64,000 bases of DNA, from assembly GCF_030812595.1 (NCBI RefSeq), contig NZ_JAUSSZ010000010.1:1-64000 (forward strand), given 5' to 3'. Below the pieces are notes generated by a model. The model was not told where the DNA came from. It saw only the letters and a list, made by a program, of their open reading frames with translations, and made no database searches. The DNA is from Arthrobacter bambusae (GTDB taxonomy: Bacteria; Actinomycetota; Actinomycetes; Actinomycetales; Micrococcaceae). The position numbers and the translations under genes are program-made. Below, one piece after another: positions 20,020-28,109 of this stretch. Within the stretch, counting starts at the first letter, position 1. The number at the start of each line of letters is the position of its first letter.

Positions 20020-20700
20020 CTACGGCTCGAACTTGTAGCCCAGGCCCCGGACGGTCACGAGGTAGCGGGGAACCGAGGGATCGGGCTCGATCTTGCTGCG
20101 CAGACGCTTCACATGGACATCCAAAGTCTTGGTGTCACCCACGTAGTCGGAGCCCCAGACCCGATCGATCAACTGTCCACGGGTGAGCACGCGGCCCGAA
20201 TTGCGAAGGAGCATCTCGAGGAGTTCGAACTCCTTCAACGGAAGCGATACCTGTTCGCCGTTGACGCTCACTACATGCCGCTCGATGTCCATCCTGACCG
20301 GGCCTGCTTGCACGGTGGATGTGATGAGCTCCTCCGGCTCGCCTTGCCGGCGCAGGACAGCACGCACGCGCGCCACCAATTCCCTGGAAGAGTAAGGCTT
20401 GGTGACATAGTCGTCCGCGCCGAGCTCCAGGCCAACCACCTTGTCGATTTCCGAGTCCTTGGCCGTCAGCATGATGACCGGGACGCTGGAACGCTGGCGC
20501 AATTGCCGGCACACCTCGGTGCCGGGGGTCCCCGGAAGCTGCAAGTCGAGCAGCACCAGGTCGGCCCCGTTCCGGTCGAACTCCACCAAGGCGTCACTGC
20601 CGTTGTCCACCACCTGGACATCAAAGCCTTCCTTGCCCAGTAGGTAGGACAAGGGGTCGCTGAAAGACTCTTCGTCCTCCACGATCAAAATCCTGCTCAA
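20020..20700 (-). CDS. regX3: Phosphate response regulator RegX3 (OmpR family)
   Basis: Response regulator paired with SenX3. The receiver domain has the acidic pocket VEDEES, the phosphoacceptor Asp52 (LLDLQLPG), the TAKDS threonine and Lys in TKPYSSRE. The C-terminal winged helix ends RYLVTVRGLGYKFEP. The start is the TTG at 20700: AAGGAG lies 7 bases upstream and the TTG overlaps the senX3 stop (TTGA). This gives 226 residues, matching the 227 of M. tuberculosis RegX3. It should control the phosphate-starvation genes, including phoU opposite. Confidence 0.92.
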   Translation of the reverse strand: MSRILIVEDEESFSDPLSYLLGKEGFDVQVVDNGSDALVEFDRNGADLVLLDLQLPGTPGTEVCRQLRQRSSVPVIMLTAKDSEIDKVVGLELGADDYVTKPYSSRELVARVRAVLRRQGEPEELITSTVQAGPVRMDIERHVVSVNGEQVSLPLKEFELLEMLLRNSGRVLTRGQLIDRVWGSDYVGDTKTLDVHVKRLRSKIEPDPSVPRYLVTVRGLGYKFEP

Positions 20701-21911
20701 GCGCCAGCTCCTTGCTCTAGGGCGCGCGCAGCGCCCGTCGTTTGAATCACGCTTCGGGGCTTCGCCCCGGCGCCGTCGTCCTCTTGGCCTTCCATTTCCG
20801 GAAGGCGGATGGTGAAAGTCGAACCTTGGCCGGGCTGGGACCACACGGTGACCTCACCGCCATGGTTGGATACGACGTGTTTGACGATACTCAGGCCCAA
20901 ACCGGTTCCCCCGGTCTGCCGGGACCTCGCCGCATCGACGCGGTAGAAGCGTTCGAAGATGCGTTCCTGGTCCTCCGGGCTGAGACCCTCGCCCTGGTCT
21001 GTGACGGAAATGGCCACCACGCCCTCCTTGGCGCGGACCCCCACTCCCACCCGGGTGTTCTCCGGCGAATAACGGATGGCGTTGTCGATCAGGTTCCGCA
21101 GGGCTGTCACCAAAAGGTCCTGGTCGCCGAACACCATTGTTTCGGTGCGTCCGCCGACCACGATCTTGATGTTCTTGAGTTCGGCCGGGAGCTGCGAACG
21201 ATCCACGGCATCGGCGATCACCGTGTTGATATCCACGGCATGGCCTTGCTGTGCCACATTGGCGCCCTGAAGCCTGGACAGCTCAATGATGTCCTGCACG
21301 AGCGCGGCGAGCCGTGTCGATTCCTTGTGCATGCGCTTGGCGAAGCGGCGGACGGCTTCTTCGTCGTCCGGGCTTGCCTCGAGGGCCTCAGCGAGCAGCG
21401 AGATGGCACCAACCGGTGTCTTGAGTTCGTGCGAGACGTTCGCCACGAAGTCGTTGCGGATCTCTTCGGTGCGGGTGATTTCGGTGCGGTCATCGGCCAG
21501 CAGGACGATATATTCCCATCCGAGCATCGCTGCGCGTACCTGCACCACGATGGTTCCCTTGCCCAGTGGTCCGCGGGGCAACTCGAATGTCTCCTCCAGG
21601 ATCACGCCGTCGCGCCGCACCTTCGCGGTCATGTCGAGCAACTGCTTGTGCACCACCGTATGGCCCCGAACGAGGCCGTATGCATAAGCCGCGGGACTGG
21701 CCCGGACGACGCCGTCGATCGCATCCACCACCACGAATGCGCGCCCGACGACGGACAGCACCTCCGCCGCTCCCTCCGGAAGCAGGGGCTCGGTGACGTC
21801 CAGGTCCACGATCTTTCGCTGCCGTTCACTGAGCCTGAACGCGAGCACGCCAAAGACGCCGCACGACAGGCCGACGAGACCTGCGATGACACCGATGAGC
21901 ACTGGATCCAC
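20697..21911 (-). CDS. senX3: Phosphate sensor histidine kinase SenX3
   Basis: Membrane histidine kinase of 404 residues. One clear membrane segment (about 4-27) is followed by a PAS-like region (about 45-140), the HisKA motif VSHELKTP with His161, and the ATPase boxes NLIDNAIRYS, DQGEGLS and GTGLGLSIV. The start is GTG with no Shine-Dalgarno; TAAGCT lies 6 bases upstream, suggesting a leaderless transcript. It overlaps regX3 and is divergent from phoU, the layout seen across actinobacteria. Confidence 0.92.
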   Translation of the reverse strand: MDPVLIGVIAGLVGLSCGVFGVLAFRLSERQRKIVDLDVTEPLLPEGAAEVLSVVGRAFVVVDAIDGVVRASPAAYAYGLVRGHTVVHKQLLDMTAKVRRDGVILEETFELPRGPLGKGTIVVQVRAAMLGWEYIVLLADDRTEITRTEEIRNDFVANVSHELKTPVGAISLLAEALEASPDDEEAVRRFAKRMHKESTRLAALVQDIIELSRLQGANVAQQGHAVDINTVIADAVDRSQLPAELKNIKIVVGGRTETMVFGDQDLLVTALRNLIDNAIRYSPENTRVGVGVRAKEGVVAISVTDQGEGLSPEDQERIFERFYRVDAARSRQTGGTGLGLSIVKHVVSNHGGEVTVWSQPGQGSTFTIRLPEMEGQEDDGAGAKPRSVIQTTGAARALEQGAGA

Positions 21912-21981
21912 GGATCTAGCTTATGCGCTCGAAACACTGCAAAATATGGAACTGTCACCAAACGGCCCCGATTCAGCTAAC

Positions 21982-22010
21982 GTTCACCTAAAGGTGCGCA
22001 ATCGTTCATT
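21982..22010 (+). promoter_or_regulatory. Direct-repeat Pho box between senX3 and phoU
   Basis: GTTCACC at 21982-21988 and GTTCATT at 22004-22010 are 22 bases apart, that is 2 x 11. Streptomyces PhoP boxes are 11-base direct repeats of GTTCACC, and mycobacterial RegX3 uses related sites, so this fits a RegX3 site controlling phoU, senX3 or both. Confidence 0.5.
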
Positions 22011-22107
22011 GACCGCTGCCAGCCTTATTAGTTGGACCATAGTTTGCTGTGTTGATTTCGCCCCGCAAGAAGGGTGCGGAGGAGATTTCCAAGGAGAGGA
22101 CGCCACC

Positions 22108-22761
22108 GTGCGCAAGGTTTTTCAGGAGGAGCTCACCCAGGTCGGTGAGGACCTCATCGAGATCTCAAAGCTGGTCACTGAGGCGATTCAGAACGCGACC
22201 ACGGCCTTCGAGGGCGCCGACGTCGATCTTGCCCAGGAAGTCATTGCCGCGGATGCCCGGATCGATTTCCTGCAGAAGGGCCTCGACGAACGGGCCATCG
22301 ACATCCTCGCCCTGCAAGGCCCGGTGGCAAGCGATCTCCGGATGATTGTCGGTTCCCTGCGGATGAGCGCTTCCCTGGAGCGCATGGGTGACCTCGCCCG
22401 GCACGTGGCCCAGCTGGCCCGCCTGCGCTACCCGGCCACGGTCATCCCCGAGCAGCTGGCGGCAACATTCAAGGACATGGCCCGCCTCGACCTCGAAATC
22501 ATCCAGAAGGTCACCCTGCTCCTGGAGTCGCGCGACCTCGAAGTTGCCCGCGACATCCTCAAGCTCAACATCCGGGTGGACGAGCTGCACTCGAGCGTCT
22601 TCAAGGCCGTCGCAGATCCCGCCTGGGCCGAGACGGCAGCCACGACCGTGGATGTGGCCCTTGCCAGCCGCTACTTCGAACGATTCGCCGACCACGGCGT
22701 CTCGGTTGCCCGCAAGGTGACCTACCTGGTCACGGGTGAATGGCAGCCGGAAGGCTTCTAA
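22108..22761 (+). CDS. phoU: Phosphate transport regulator PhoU
   Basis: PhoU couples the Pst transporter to the SenX3 kinase and represses the phosphate regulon in high phosphate. Two three-helix repeats are visible, each with the metal-binding pattern of the family (ERMGDLARH and ERFADHGVS). It has 217 residues. The start is GTG 22108, 7 bases after AAGGAGAGGA; upstream frame has no homology. A Pho box lies about 100 bases upstream and a very strong terminator follows. No pst genes are in the window. Confidence 0.93.
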   Translation: MRKVFQEELTQVGEDLIEISKLVTEAIQNATTAFEGADVDLAQEVIAADARIDFLQKGLDERAIDILALQGPVASDLRMIVGSLRMSASLERMGDLARHVAQLARLRYPATVIPEQLAATFKDMARLDLEIIQKVTLLLESRDLEVARDILKLNIRVDELHSSVFKAVADPAWAETAATTVDVALASRYFERFADHGVSVARKVTYLVTGEWQPEGF

Positions 22762-22782
22762 CCAGGCTTAAGACACAAACAG

Positions 22783-22830
22783 CGACGCCGGCCGGCCCAC
22801 CTCGCGAGGTGGGCCGGCCGGCGTCGTTTT
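22783..22830. terminator. 44-bp perfect palindrome terminator
   Basis: Positions 22783-22804 are exactly complementary to 22805-22826, giving a 22-bp stem with no unpaired bases, followed by TTTT. It lies between the converging genes phoU and gpmA. The T run favours phoU as the main client. Confidence 0.85.
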
Positions 22831-22853
22831 CCCAGAAGCTTGTCTCGCCCGGC

Positions 22854-23600
22854 CTACTTCTTGCCTTGGGCAGCTACGGCCTTGATGGACTCGGCCGCTG
22901 CCTCGGGGTCGAGGTAGGTTCCACCGGGATTGATCGGCTGGAAGTCCTCATCCAAGTCGTAGACCAACGGGATGCCCGTGGGGATGTTGAGGCCTGCGAT
23001 GTCCTGGTCGCTGATGCCGTCGAGGTGCTTGACGAGGGCGCGCAGGGAATTGCCGTGGGCGGTGACCAGGACGGTCTTGCCCGCCTTGAGGTCTTCCTTG
23101 ATGTCCGATTCCCAGTACGGAAGGAGACGCACGAGGACGTCCTTCAGGCACTCGGTGCGCGGGAGGGCGTCGCCGAGGTCCGCGTAACGGGGATCGTGGG
23201 CCTGGGAGAATTCGCTGTCATCGGAAAGGGGCGGCGGCGGGGTGTCGTAGCTGCGGCGCCACTCCATGAACTGCTCTTCACCGAATTCGGCGAGGGTCTG
23301 GGCCTTGTCCTTGCCCTGCAGGGCGCCGTAGTGGCGTTCGTTGAGGCGCCAATCTCGCTTGACGTCGATCCAGCCGCGGTCAGCCTTGTCCAGTGCGATG
23401 TTGGCCGTGTTGATGGCACGCTTCAGGCGCGAGGTGTAGAGGATGTCCGGGAGAACGTCGTTCTCGACCAGGAGCTCTCCACCGCGGGCTGCTTCCTCGC
23501 GGCCTTGGTCGTTCAGGTCGACGTCCACCCAGCCGGTGAACAGGTTCTTGGCGTTCCAGTCGCTGTGGCCGTGGCGCAGCAGAATCAGCTTGTAAGTCAT
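22854..23600 (-). CDS. gpmA: 2,3-bisphosphoglycerate-dependent phosphoglycerate mutase
   Basis: Glycolytic enzyme interconverting 3- and 2-phosphoglycerate. The histidine phosphatase motif [10 protein letters not shown] holds the nucleophile His10; [20 protein letters not shown] and [14 protein letters not shown] are all typical. The length of 248 residues is normal. The gene neighbours senX3-regX3 in mycobacteria too, so the location is conserved. It converges with phoU. Confidence 0.95.
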   Translation of the reverse strand: MTYKLILLRHGHSDWNAKNLFTGWVDVDLNDQGREEAARGGELLVENDVLPDILYTSRLKRAINTANIALDKADRGWIDVKRDWRLNERHYGALQGKDKAQTLAEFGEEQFMEWRRSYDTPPPPLSDDSEFSQAHDPRYADLGDALPRTECLKDVLVRLLPYWESDIKEDLKAGKTVLVTAHGNSLRALVKHLDGISDQDIAGLNIPTGIPLVYDLDEDFQPINPGGTYLDPEAAAESIKAVAAQGKK

Positions 23601-23661
23601 GTTTTCATCCTAAGCGATGTGGCTCCGGGGTTGCCGGGCGTTACGCCGTCACCCTTTCATC

Positions 23662-23726
23662 CCAACGCGGGGTCACTTAGCGCCGGTGTTTGGGCCTCGG
23701 ATGGGCCGTAAGTGACCCCGCGTTGG
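23662..23726. repeat. Long inverted repeat upstream of methyltransferase-like gene
   Basis: CCAACGCGGGGTCACTTA (23662-23679) and its exact complement (23709-23726) are 18-bp arms around a 29-base spacer. The right arm ends 17 bases before the next start codon. It lacks a T run, so it is not an ordinary terminator; it resembles a dispersed REP-type palindrome. Confidence 0.85.
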
Positions 23727-23742
23727 ACGATAAAGTGGGCAG

Positions 23743-24555
23743 GTGGTGCAAAAAGCAGAGCGCGTGCAGGGAAGACGGGGCAAACCGGTCGGCAACATCA
23801 CCAGGGGCACCACCAACCCCAACCGCATGCGCCGCCTGGACCGCTGGTTGGCGGGTCCGCAAGCCTGGCGGCTGCGCGCCGCCGTCGACCCCCTGGTGGT
23901 GGACCTCGGCTACGGCGCTTCCCCGGCCACCGCCGTCGAACTCTTCGAAAGGCTGCAGGCCGTCCGCCCCGACGTGCGGCTGTGCGGGATCGAGATCGAA
24001 CCCGAACGCGTCAGGAGCGCGAAGTCCCTGGAAAGGCCCGGACTCAGCTTCCACGTAGGCGGGTTCGAGGTCCCCGTTCCAGGCGATCCCGTATTGGTGC
24101 GGGCGTTCAATGTCCTGCGGCAATACGAGGAATCGGACGTGCGCGGGATCTGGGCGCTGGTGCAGTCGCGGCTGGCACCGCAGGGATTGTTCATCGACGG
24201 CACGTGTGACGAAATCGGCCGCAGGGTGACGTGGGTTGCATTGGATTCGAACGGACCGTTGAGCCTGAGTCTTTCCATGCGGTTCGGCGCTTTCGAACTG
24301 CCCTCCGACGTGGCCGAACGACTGCCGAAGGCACTCATCCACCGCAATATCCCGGGTGAACGCATCCATGCATTCCTGAATGCCTTGGACCAGGCCTGGC
24401 TGGAGGCCGCACCGCTTGCCTCCTTCGGCAGCAAGCAGCGGTGGACCGCTATGTGCCAATCAATGCGCGACGCCGGTTGGCCGCTTCAGGACGGGCCGTC
24501 ACGGTGGCGATTGGGCGAACTTACCGTCGACTGGGCAGCGGTGGCCCCGGCCTGA
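23743..24555 (+). CDS. Class I SAM-dependent methyltransferase-like protein
   Basis: 270 residues. A Rossmann-type SAM site is suggested by VVDLGYGASPATAVELFERL (motif I, about residues 47-66) and the acidic IEIEPERV at the end of the next strand. The substrate is unknown, and the domain could be non-catalytic because later motifs are weak. The start is uncertain: GTG 23743 is used, but GTG 23764 is possible and neither has a strong ribosome-binding site. The long inverted repeat just upstream may affect expression. Confidence 0.6.
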   Translation: MVQKAERVQGRRGKPVGNITRGTTNPNRMRRLDRWLAGPQAWRLRAAVDPLVVDLGYGASPATAVELFERLQAVRPDVRLCGIEIEPERVRSAKSLERPGLSFHVGGFEVPVPGDPVLVRAFNVLRQYEESDVRGIWALVQSRLAPQGLFIDGTCDEIGRRVTWVALDSNGPLSLSLSMRFGAFELPSDVAERLPKALIHRNIPGERIHAFLNALDQAWLEAAPLASFGSKQRWTAMCQSMRDAGWPLQDGPSRWRLGELTVDWAAVAPA

Positions 24556-24563
24556 ACTTGCGC

Positions 24564-24923
24564 CTACCAGGGACCGTACGGCCCTTGGTTGCGGCCACTG
24601 TTGCCGATTTCCTTCACTGCGGGACGGACGTCCGCCAAGTAGACGCACGCCGCAGTGACGGCGGCGATGCCAAAGAGGCCCAGTCCCCCGCCGCCGCCGA
24701 GGACGGAAAGGCCACCTATGGCGGCCGCGACTCCGGTCAATGCCAGCCAGAAGGTCTTGGTGCGCTTGGACGCGGCTTCGAAGGAGGAGGGTTTGTGGCG
24801 CAGGCAGTCCACCAGCGCCCACAGCTCCAACGCGAAGGCAACCAGTCCCAGAATGAGCCAAATCCCATTCTGGATGTATGAAATCAAAAGTTTTCCGTCC
24901 ACGTCCTCCAGCCTAGCCGTCAA
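24564..24923 (-). CDS. DUF2516-family membrane protein
   Basis: Small membrane protein of about 119 residues with two or three hydrophobic segments (about 14-36, 58-75 and 80-97) separated by a basic loop (RHKPSSFEAASKRTKTFW). It matches the pattern of DUF2516, an actinobacterial family of unknown function. The start could instead be the GTG 8 codons in, though its GGAGG is only 3 bases away. The longest frame overlaps the metB stop by 11 bases, so it is probably in the metB operon. Confidence 0.7.
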   Translation of the reverse strand: MTARLEDVDGKLLISYIQNGIWLILGLVAFALELWALVDCLRHKPSSFEAASKRTKTFWLALTGVAAAIGGLSVLGGGGGLGLFGIAAVTAACVYLADVRPAVKEIGNSGRNQGPYGPW

Positions 24924-26097
24924 GCGCCTTGAGTGCTTGCTCCAAATCCGCCCAGAGGTCTTCTACGTTCTCGATCCCGACGCTCATCCTGACCAGGTTG
25001 TCCGGCACGCTGAGCGGTTCGGCCGTGTGCCGGCGTCGGCGTTCGATGAGGGATTCGACGCCGCCCAGGGACGTCGCGGGGATCCACAACTGCAATGCAC
25101 GGACCAGTTGATCCGCTGCGTCGGCGCCGCTGCGGGTTCCGTCTCCGGCCAATTGGATGCACAGGATGGAGCCGAAGCCCTTCATCTGGGACTTGGCCCG
25201 TTCGTGGCCGGGATCCCCGGGCAGGCCGGGGAAACGCACGGACTCGACCCGCGGGTGGGCACTCAGTCGCTCGGCCAAGGTCGCGGCAGAAGCTTGCGAG
25301 CGCTCGATCCGGAGCGCCAGCGTGCGCAGGCCGCGGAGCGCGAGCCACGCCTCAAAGGGACCCGCGATGCCGCCGTGGATGATCCGGTGGTGCAGGAGTT
25401 CCGCGCGGAGCCCGGCATTCGAGGTCACCAAGGCGCCGAGTACGACGTCGGAGTGTCCGGCCAGGTATTTGGTCACCGAATGGAGCACGACGTCGGAGCC
25501 GAGGCTGAGGGGCTGCTGAACCAGCGGCGTGGAGAAGGTGTTGTCCGTGACCACGATGGCGCCCGCCTCATGGGCCGCGGTGGCCAGGGCCCGGACGTCG
25601 GCGATGCCGAGCATCGGGTTGGTGGGGCTTTCAATCCACAGCATGCTGGCGGCCTTCCCATCCGCCGGGGCGAGCTGTGCCTTGACTGCGTCGGTGTCCG
25701 CGATGTCAACGGTCCGCAACTCAAGGATGCCCTTGGCCGCGAGTTCGGTGGCCATGACGAGCGATCCTGCGTAGCTGTGCGTGGGCATGACGAGCACTCC
25801 ACCCGCAGGCACTAGCGACAACGCGGAACTCACCGCGGCCAAGCCTGAGGCGTAGAGCAGACCGGGCAGCTCGGCGCCTTCCAGCTGGGCCAGCGCTTCC
25901 TCGAACGGATCCCAAGTTGGGTTGGCATAGCGTCCGTAGCCGCGGTCCCCGTCGCTCAGTGCTCCGGTGCCGAAATACGTTGAGGACAGAACGATGGGCG
26001 GGTTGACGGGCTGGTCATGGCTTCGTTCGGGACGGCCTGCCGCCACCACTACGGTGTCAGGGGACAGATCGTCGGCATGCTCTCGGGAAAGACTCAT
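24913..26097 (-). CDS. metB: Cystathionine gamma-synthase-like PLP enzyme
   Basis: Cys/Met-metabolism PLP enzyme of 394 residues. The Schiff-base lysine is Lys210 in HSVTKYLAGHSDVV; GYGRYANPT and LYASGLAAVSS form the substrate and cofactor pocket. Family members include cystathionine gamma-synthase, gamma-lyase and O-acylhomoserine sulfhydrylase. The end SLGGVESLIERRRRHT fits the synthase/lyase side, but exact activity cannot be set from sequence. It is followed by the DUF2516 gene and divergent from tmk. Confidence 0.85.
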   Translation of the reverse strand: MSLSREHADDLSPDTVVVAAGRPERSHDQPVNPPIVLSSTYFGTGALSDGDRGYGRYANPTWDPFEEALAQLEGAELPGLLYASGLAAVSSALSLVPAGGVLVMPTHSYAGSLVMATELAAKGILELRTVDIADTDAVKAQLAPADGKAASMLWIESPTNPMLGIADVRALATAAHEAGAIVVTDNTFSTPLVQQPLSLGSDVVLHSVTKYLAGHSDVVLGALVTSNAGLRAELLHHRIIHGGIAGPFEAWLALRGLRTLALRIERSQASAATLAERLSAHPRVESVRFPGLPGDPGHERAKSQMKGFGSILCIQLAGDGTRSGADAADQLVRALQLWIPATSLGGVESLIERRRRHTAEPLSVPDNLVRMSVGIENVEDLWADLEQALKALDG

Positions 26098-26234
26098 TGC
26101 CCCAGCCTACGGCGCGGCGAGCGGGCGCTGGAAGGTGTTACGGCTGAGCCTCGCCGGGCGGAAGGTTCCGTTCCGCCCGGGTGGGCATGCGCCGTCGTCG
26201 GGCACTGTCAGGGATCATCTGTACGCTTAGATCC

Positions 26235-26915
26235 GTGACTACGCAGCGCCTCGAGCAGGACCAGAGCCCCATACCGGACCAGCGCCCGGGACTCTTCATC
26301 GCGTTCGAGGGCGGGGACGGGGCCGGCAAGTCCACGCAGGCCGCCCGCCTGGCCGAAGCGCTCGAGGCCCTTGGCTTTTCCGTGCTGCGCACCCGCGAGC
26401 CAGGGGGCACGCCGATCGGCGAGAAGCTGCGTTCCCTGGTGTTGGACCACGGCCAAGGCACGATTGATCCCCGGACCGAAGCCCTCATGTTCGCGGCCTC
26501 CCGGGCCGCCCACGCAAGCCAAGTCATCCGACCGGCCTTGGCACAGGGCACGGTGGTGATCACAGACCGCTACATAGACTCCTCCGTCGCCTACCAAGGT
26601 GCCGGCAGGGACCTGGGAACCGTGGACGTCAGGCGGCTCAACGAATGGGCCACCGAGGGCCTCGAGCCGGACCTGACCGTGCTCCTCGATGTCCACCCAG
26701 GCGACGGCCGGGACCGCAGGACGGCCGGAGACTCCGCAGAGGACCGGCTCGAGTCGGAACCGGACGATTTCCACGCCCGCATCCGGGCGGCGTTCCTGGA
26801 GCTGGCCGGGGCCCGCCCGGAAACGTACCTCGTGCTGCCTGCCAAGGACGCTATCGAGGACCTCTCAATACGGATCCTCCGGCGCGTGCAGGACTTGCTT
26901 GGGAGCCGGACATGA
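26235..26915 (+). CDS. tmk: Thymidylate kinase
   Basis: Phosphorylates dTMP to dTDP for DNA synthesis. The P-loop FEGGDGAGKST, the TREPGG motif, the DRYIDSS motif and the lid region near DGRDRRT are all present. The start is GTG 26235: upstream frame has no homology, there is no Shine-Dalgarno, and TACGCT lies 7 bases upstream, so the message is probably leaderless. It has 226 residues. The stop codon overlaps the holB start (ATGA), the conserved tmk-holB pair. Confidence 0.95.
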   Translation: MTTQRLEQDQSPIPDQRPGLFIAFEGGDGAGKSTQAARLAEALEALGFSVLRTREPGGTPIGEKLRSLVLDHGQGTIDPRTEALMFAASRAAHASQVIRPALAQGTVVITDRYIDSSVAYQGAGRDLGTVDVRRLNEWATEGLEPDLTVLLDVHPGDGRDRRTAGDSAEDRLESEPDDFHARIRAAFLELAGARPETYLVLPAKDAIEDLSIRILRRVQDLLGSRT

Positions 26916-28060
26916 CCGTCTGGGACGAGCTCCAGGGCCAGGCGCCCGTCGTCGAACAGTTGCGCGCCGCCGCCGAAGGCGAGGGCCTGACGCACGCATG
27001 GTTGTTCACCGGACCACCGGGTTCGGGCCGTTCCAACGCGGCCAAGGCATTCGCGGCGGCATTGAACTGCGAACAGGACGACGTTTCGCTTCGCGGATGT
27101 GGAGAATGCGCATCGTGCCGGACCATCCTTGGCGAGACCCACTCCGACGTGACCTTTGTCCGCACGGAGAAAGTCACCATCACCATCGACGAAGCCCGCC
27201 AGCTGGTGTCCAAGGCCGGCGACCGTCCGGCGTCGGGCCGTTGGCGCATCGTCGTGGTGGAGGACGCGGACCGCATGGCCGAACGAACCACCAACGTACT
27301 CCTCAAGGCCATCGAGGAACCCACGCCCCGGACCATCTGGATGCTGTGCGCACCGTCGCCCGCGGACGTGCTGGTCACCATCCGCTCGCGCTGCCGCCCT
27401 GTGAGCCTCCGGATTCCGCCAGCCGCCGACGTCGCCGCGCTGCTCGTGAGGCGCGACGGCGTCGACCCGGCCCTTGCGGACCGGGCAGCCCGGGCTGCCC
27501 AAAGCCACATCGGAATTGCGCGCCGCCTGGCCCGCGATCCGGATGCCAGGGAGCGCCGGATGGAGACCGTCCGTTTCCCGCTGGGCCTGCGGGGCGTCTC
27601 TGCTGCTGTGATGATGGCCGAAAAACTGGTCAAGATAGCAAGCGATGAGGCCAACAGTTCCAACGATGAGCGGGATGCCGCCGAGAAGGTCGCGCTGCTC
27701 GCGAGCCTGGGCGCTCCGGAGTCAGGCACCCTGCCGCCGTCGATGCGAAGCCAAGTGAAGCAGCTTGAAGACGACCAGAAGCGGCGCGCCAAGCGCTCCA
27801 TCACGGATTCGCTCGACCGGACGCTGACCGACCTGCTGTCCTTCTACCGGGACGTCCTGGTCATCCAGATGGGGAACGCCGTGGAGTTGGTCAACGTTGA
27901 ACTCAGGAGCGAACTGGAGGCCTATGCGGCAGGCTCCACGCCTGAGATCACCTTGGCGCGCATGGATGCCATCAACAAGGCGCGCGTGCGGATCACCACC
28001 ACCAACGTGGCACCGCTCTTGGCCGTTGAGTCCATGGCGAGCGGCCTGATTCAGCAATAG
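26912..28060 (+). CDS. holB: DNA polymerase III delta' subunit
   Basis: Clamp-loader subunit of the replicative polymerase. The AAA+ fold starts with TGPPGSGRS (Arg replaces the usual Walker A lysine, common in actinobacterial delta'). A zinc-binding cluster LNCEQ...GCGECASC follows, then VVEDADRM and the sensor region TIRSRCRPV. It has 382 residues. The ATG overlaps the tmk stop by 4 bases and GGGAG lies 6 bases upstream, so it is translationally coupled to tmk. Confidence 0.9.
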   Translation: MTVWDELQGQAPVVEQLRAAAEGEGLTHAWLFTGPPGSGRSNAAKAFAAALNCEQDDVSLRGCGECASCRTILGETHSDVTFVRTEKVTITIDEARQLVSKAGDRPASGRWRIVVVEDADRMAERTTNVLLKAIEEPTPRTIWMLCAPSPADVLVTIRSRCRPVSLRIPPAADVAALLVRRDGVDPALADRAARAAQSHIGIARRLARDPDARERRMETVRFPLGLRGVSAAVMMAEKLVKIASDEANSSNDERDAAEKVALLASLGAPESGTLPPSMRSQVKQLEDDQKRRAKRSITDSLDRTLTDLLSFYRDVLVIQMGNAVELVNVELRSELEAYAAGSTPEITLARMDAINKARVRITTTNVAPLLAVESMASGLIQQ

Positions 28061-28109
28061 CCGGATAGTTTAGAAGTAGAACACGCTTCCCCACCCTGAG
28101 GAGAAACGC

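Noticed and set aside
26098-26234. SAM riboswitch or T-box in front of metB
   Set aside because: The leader is too short and shows none of the conserved cores.
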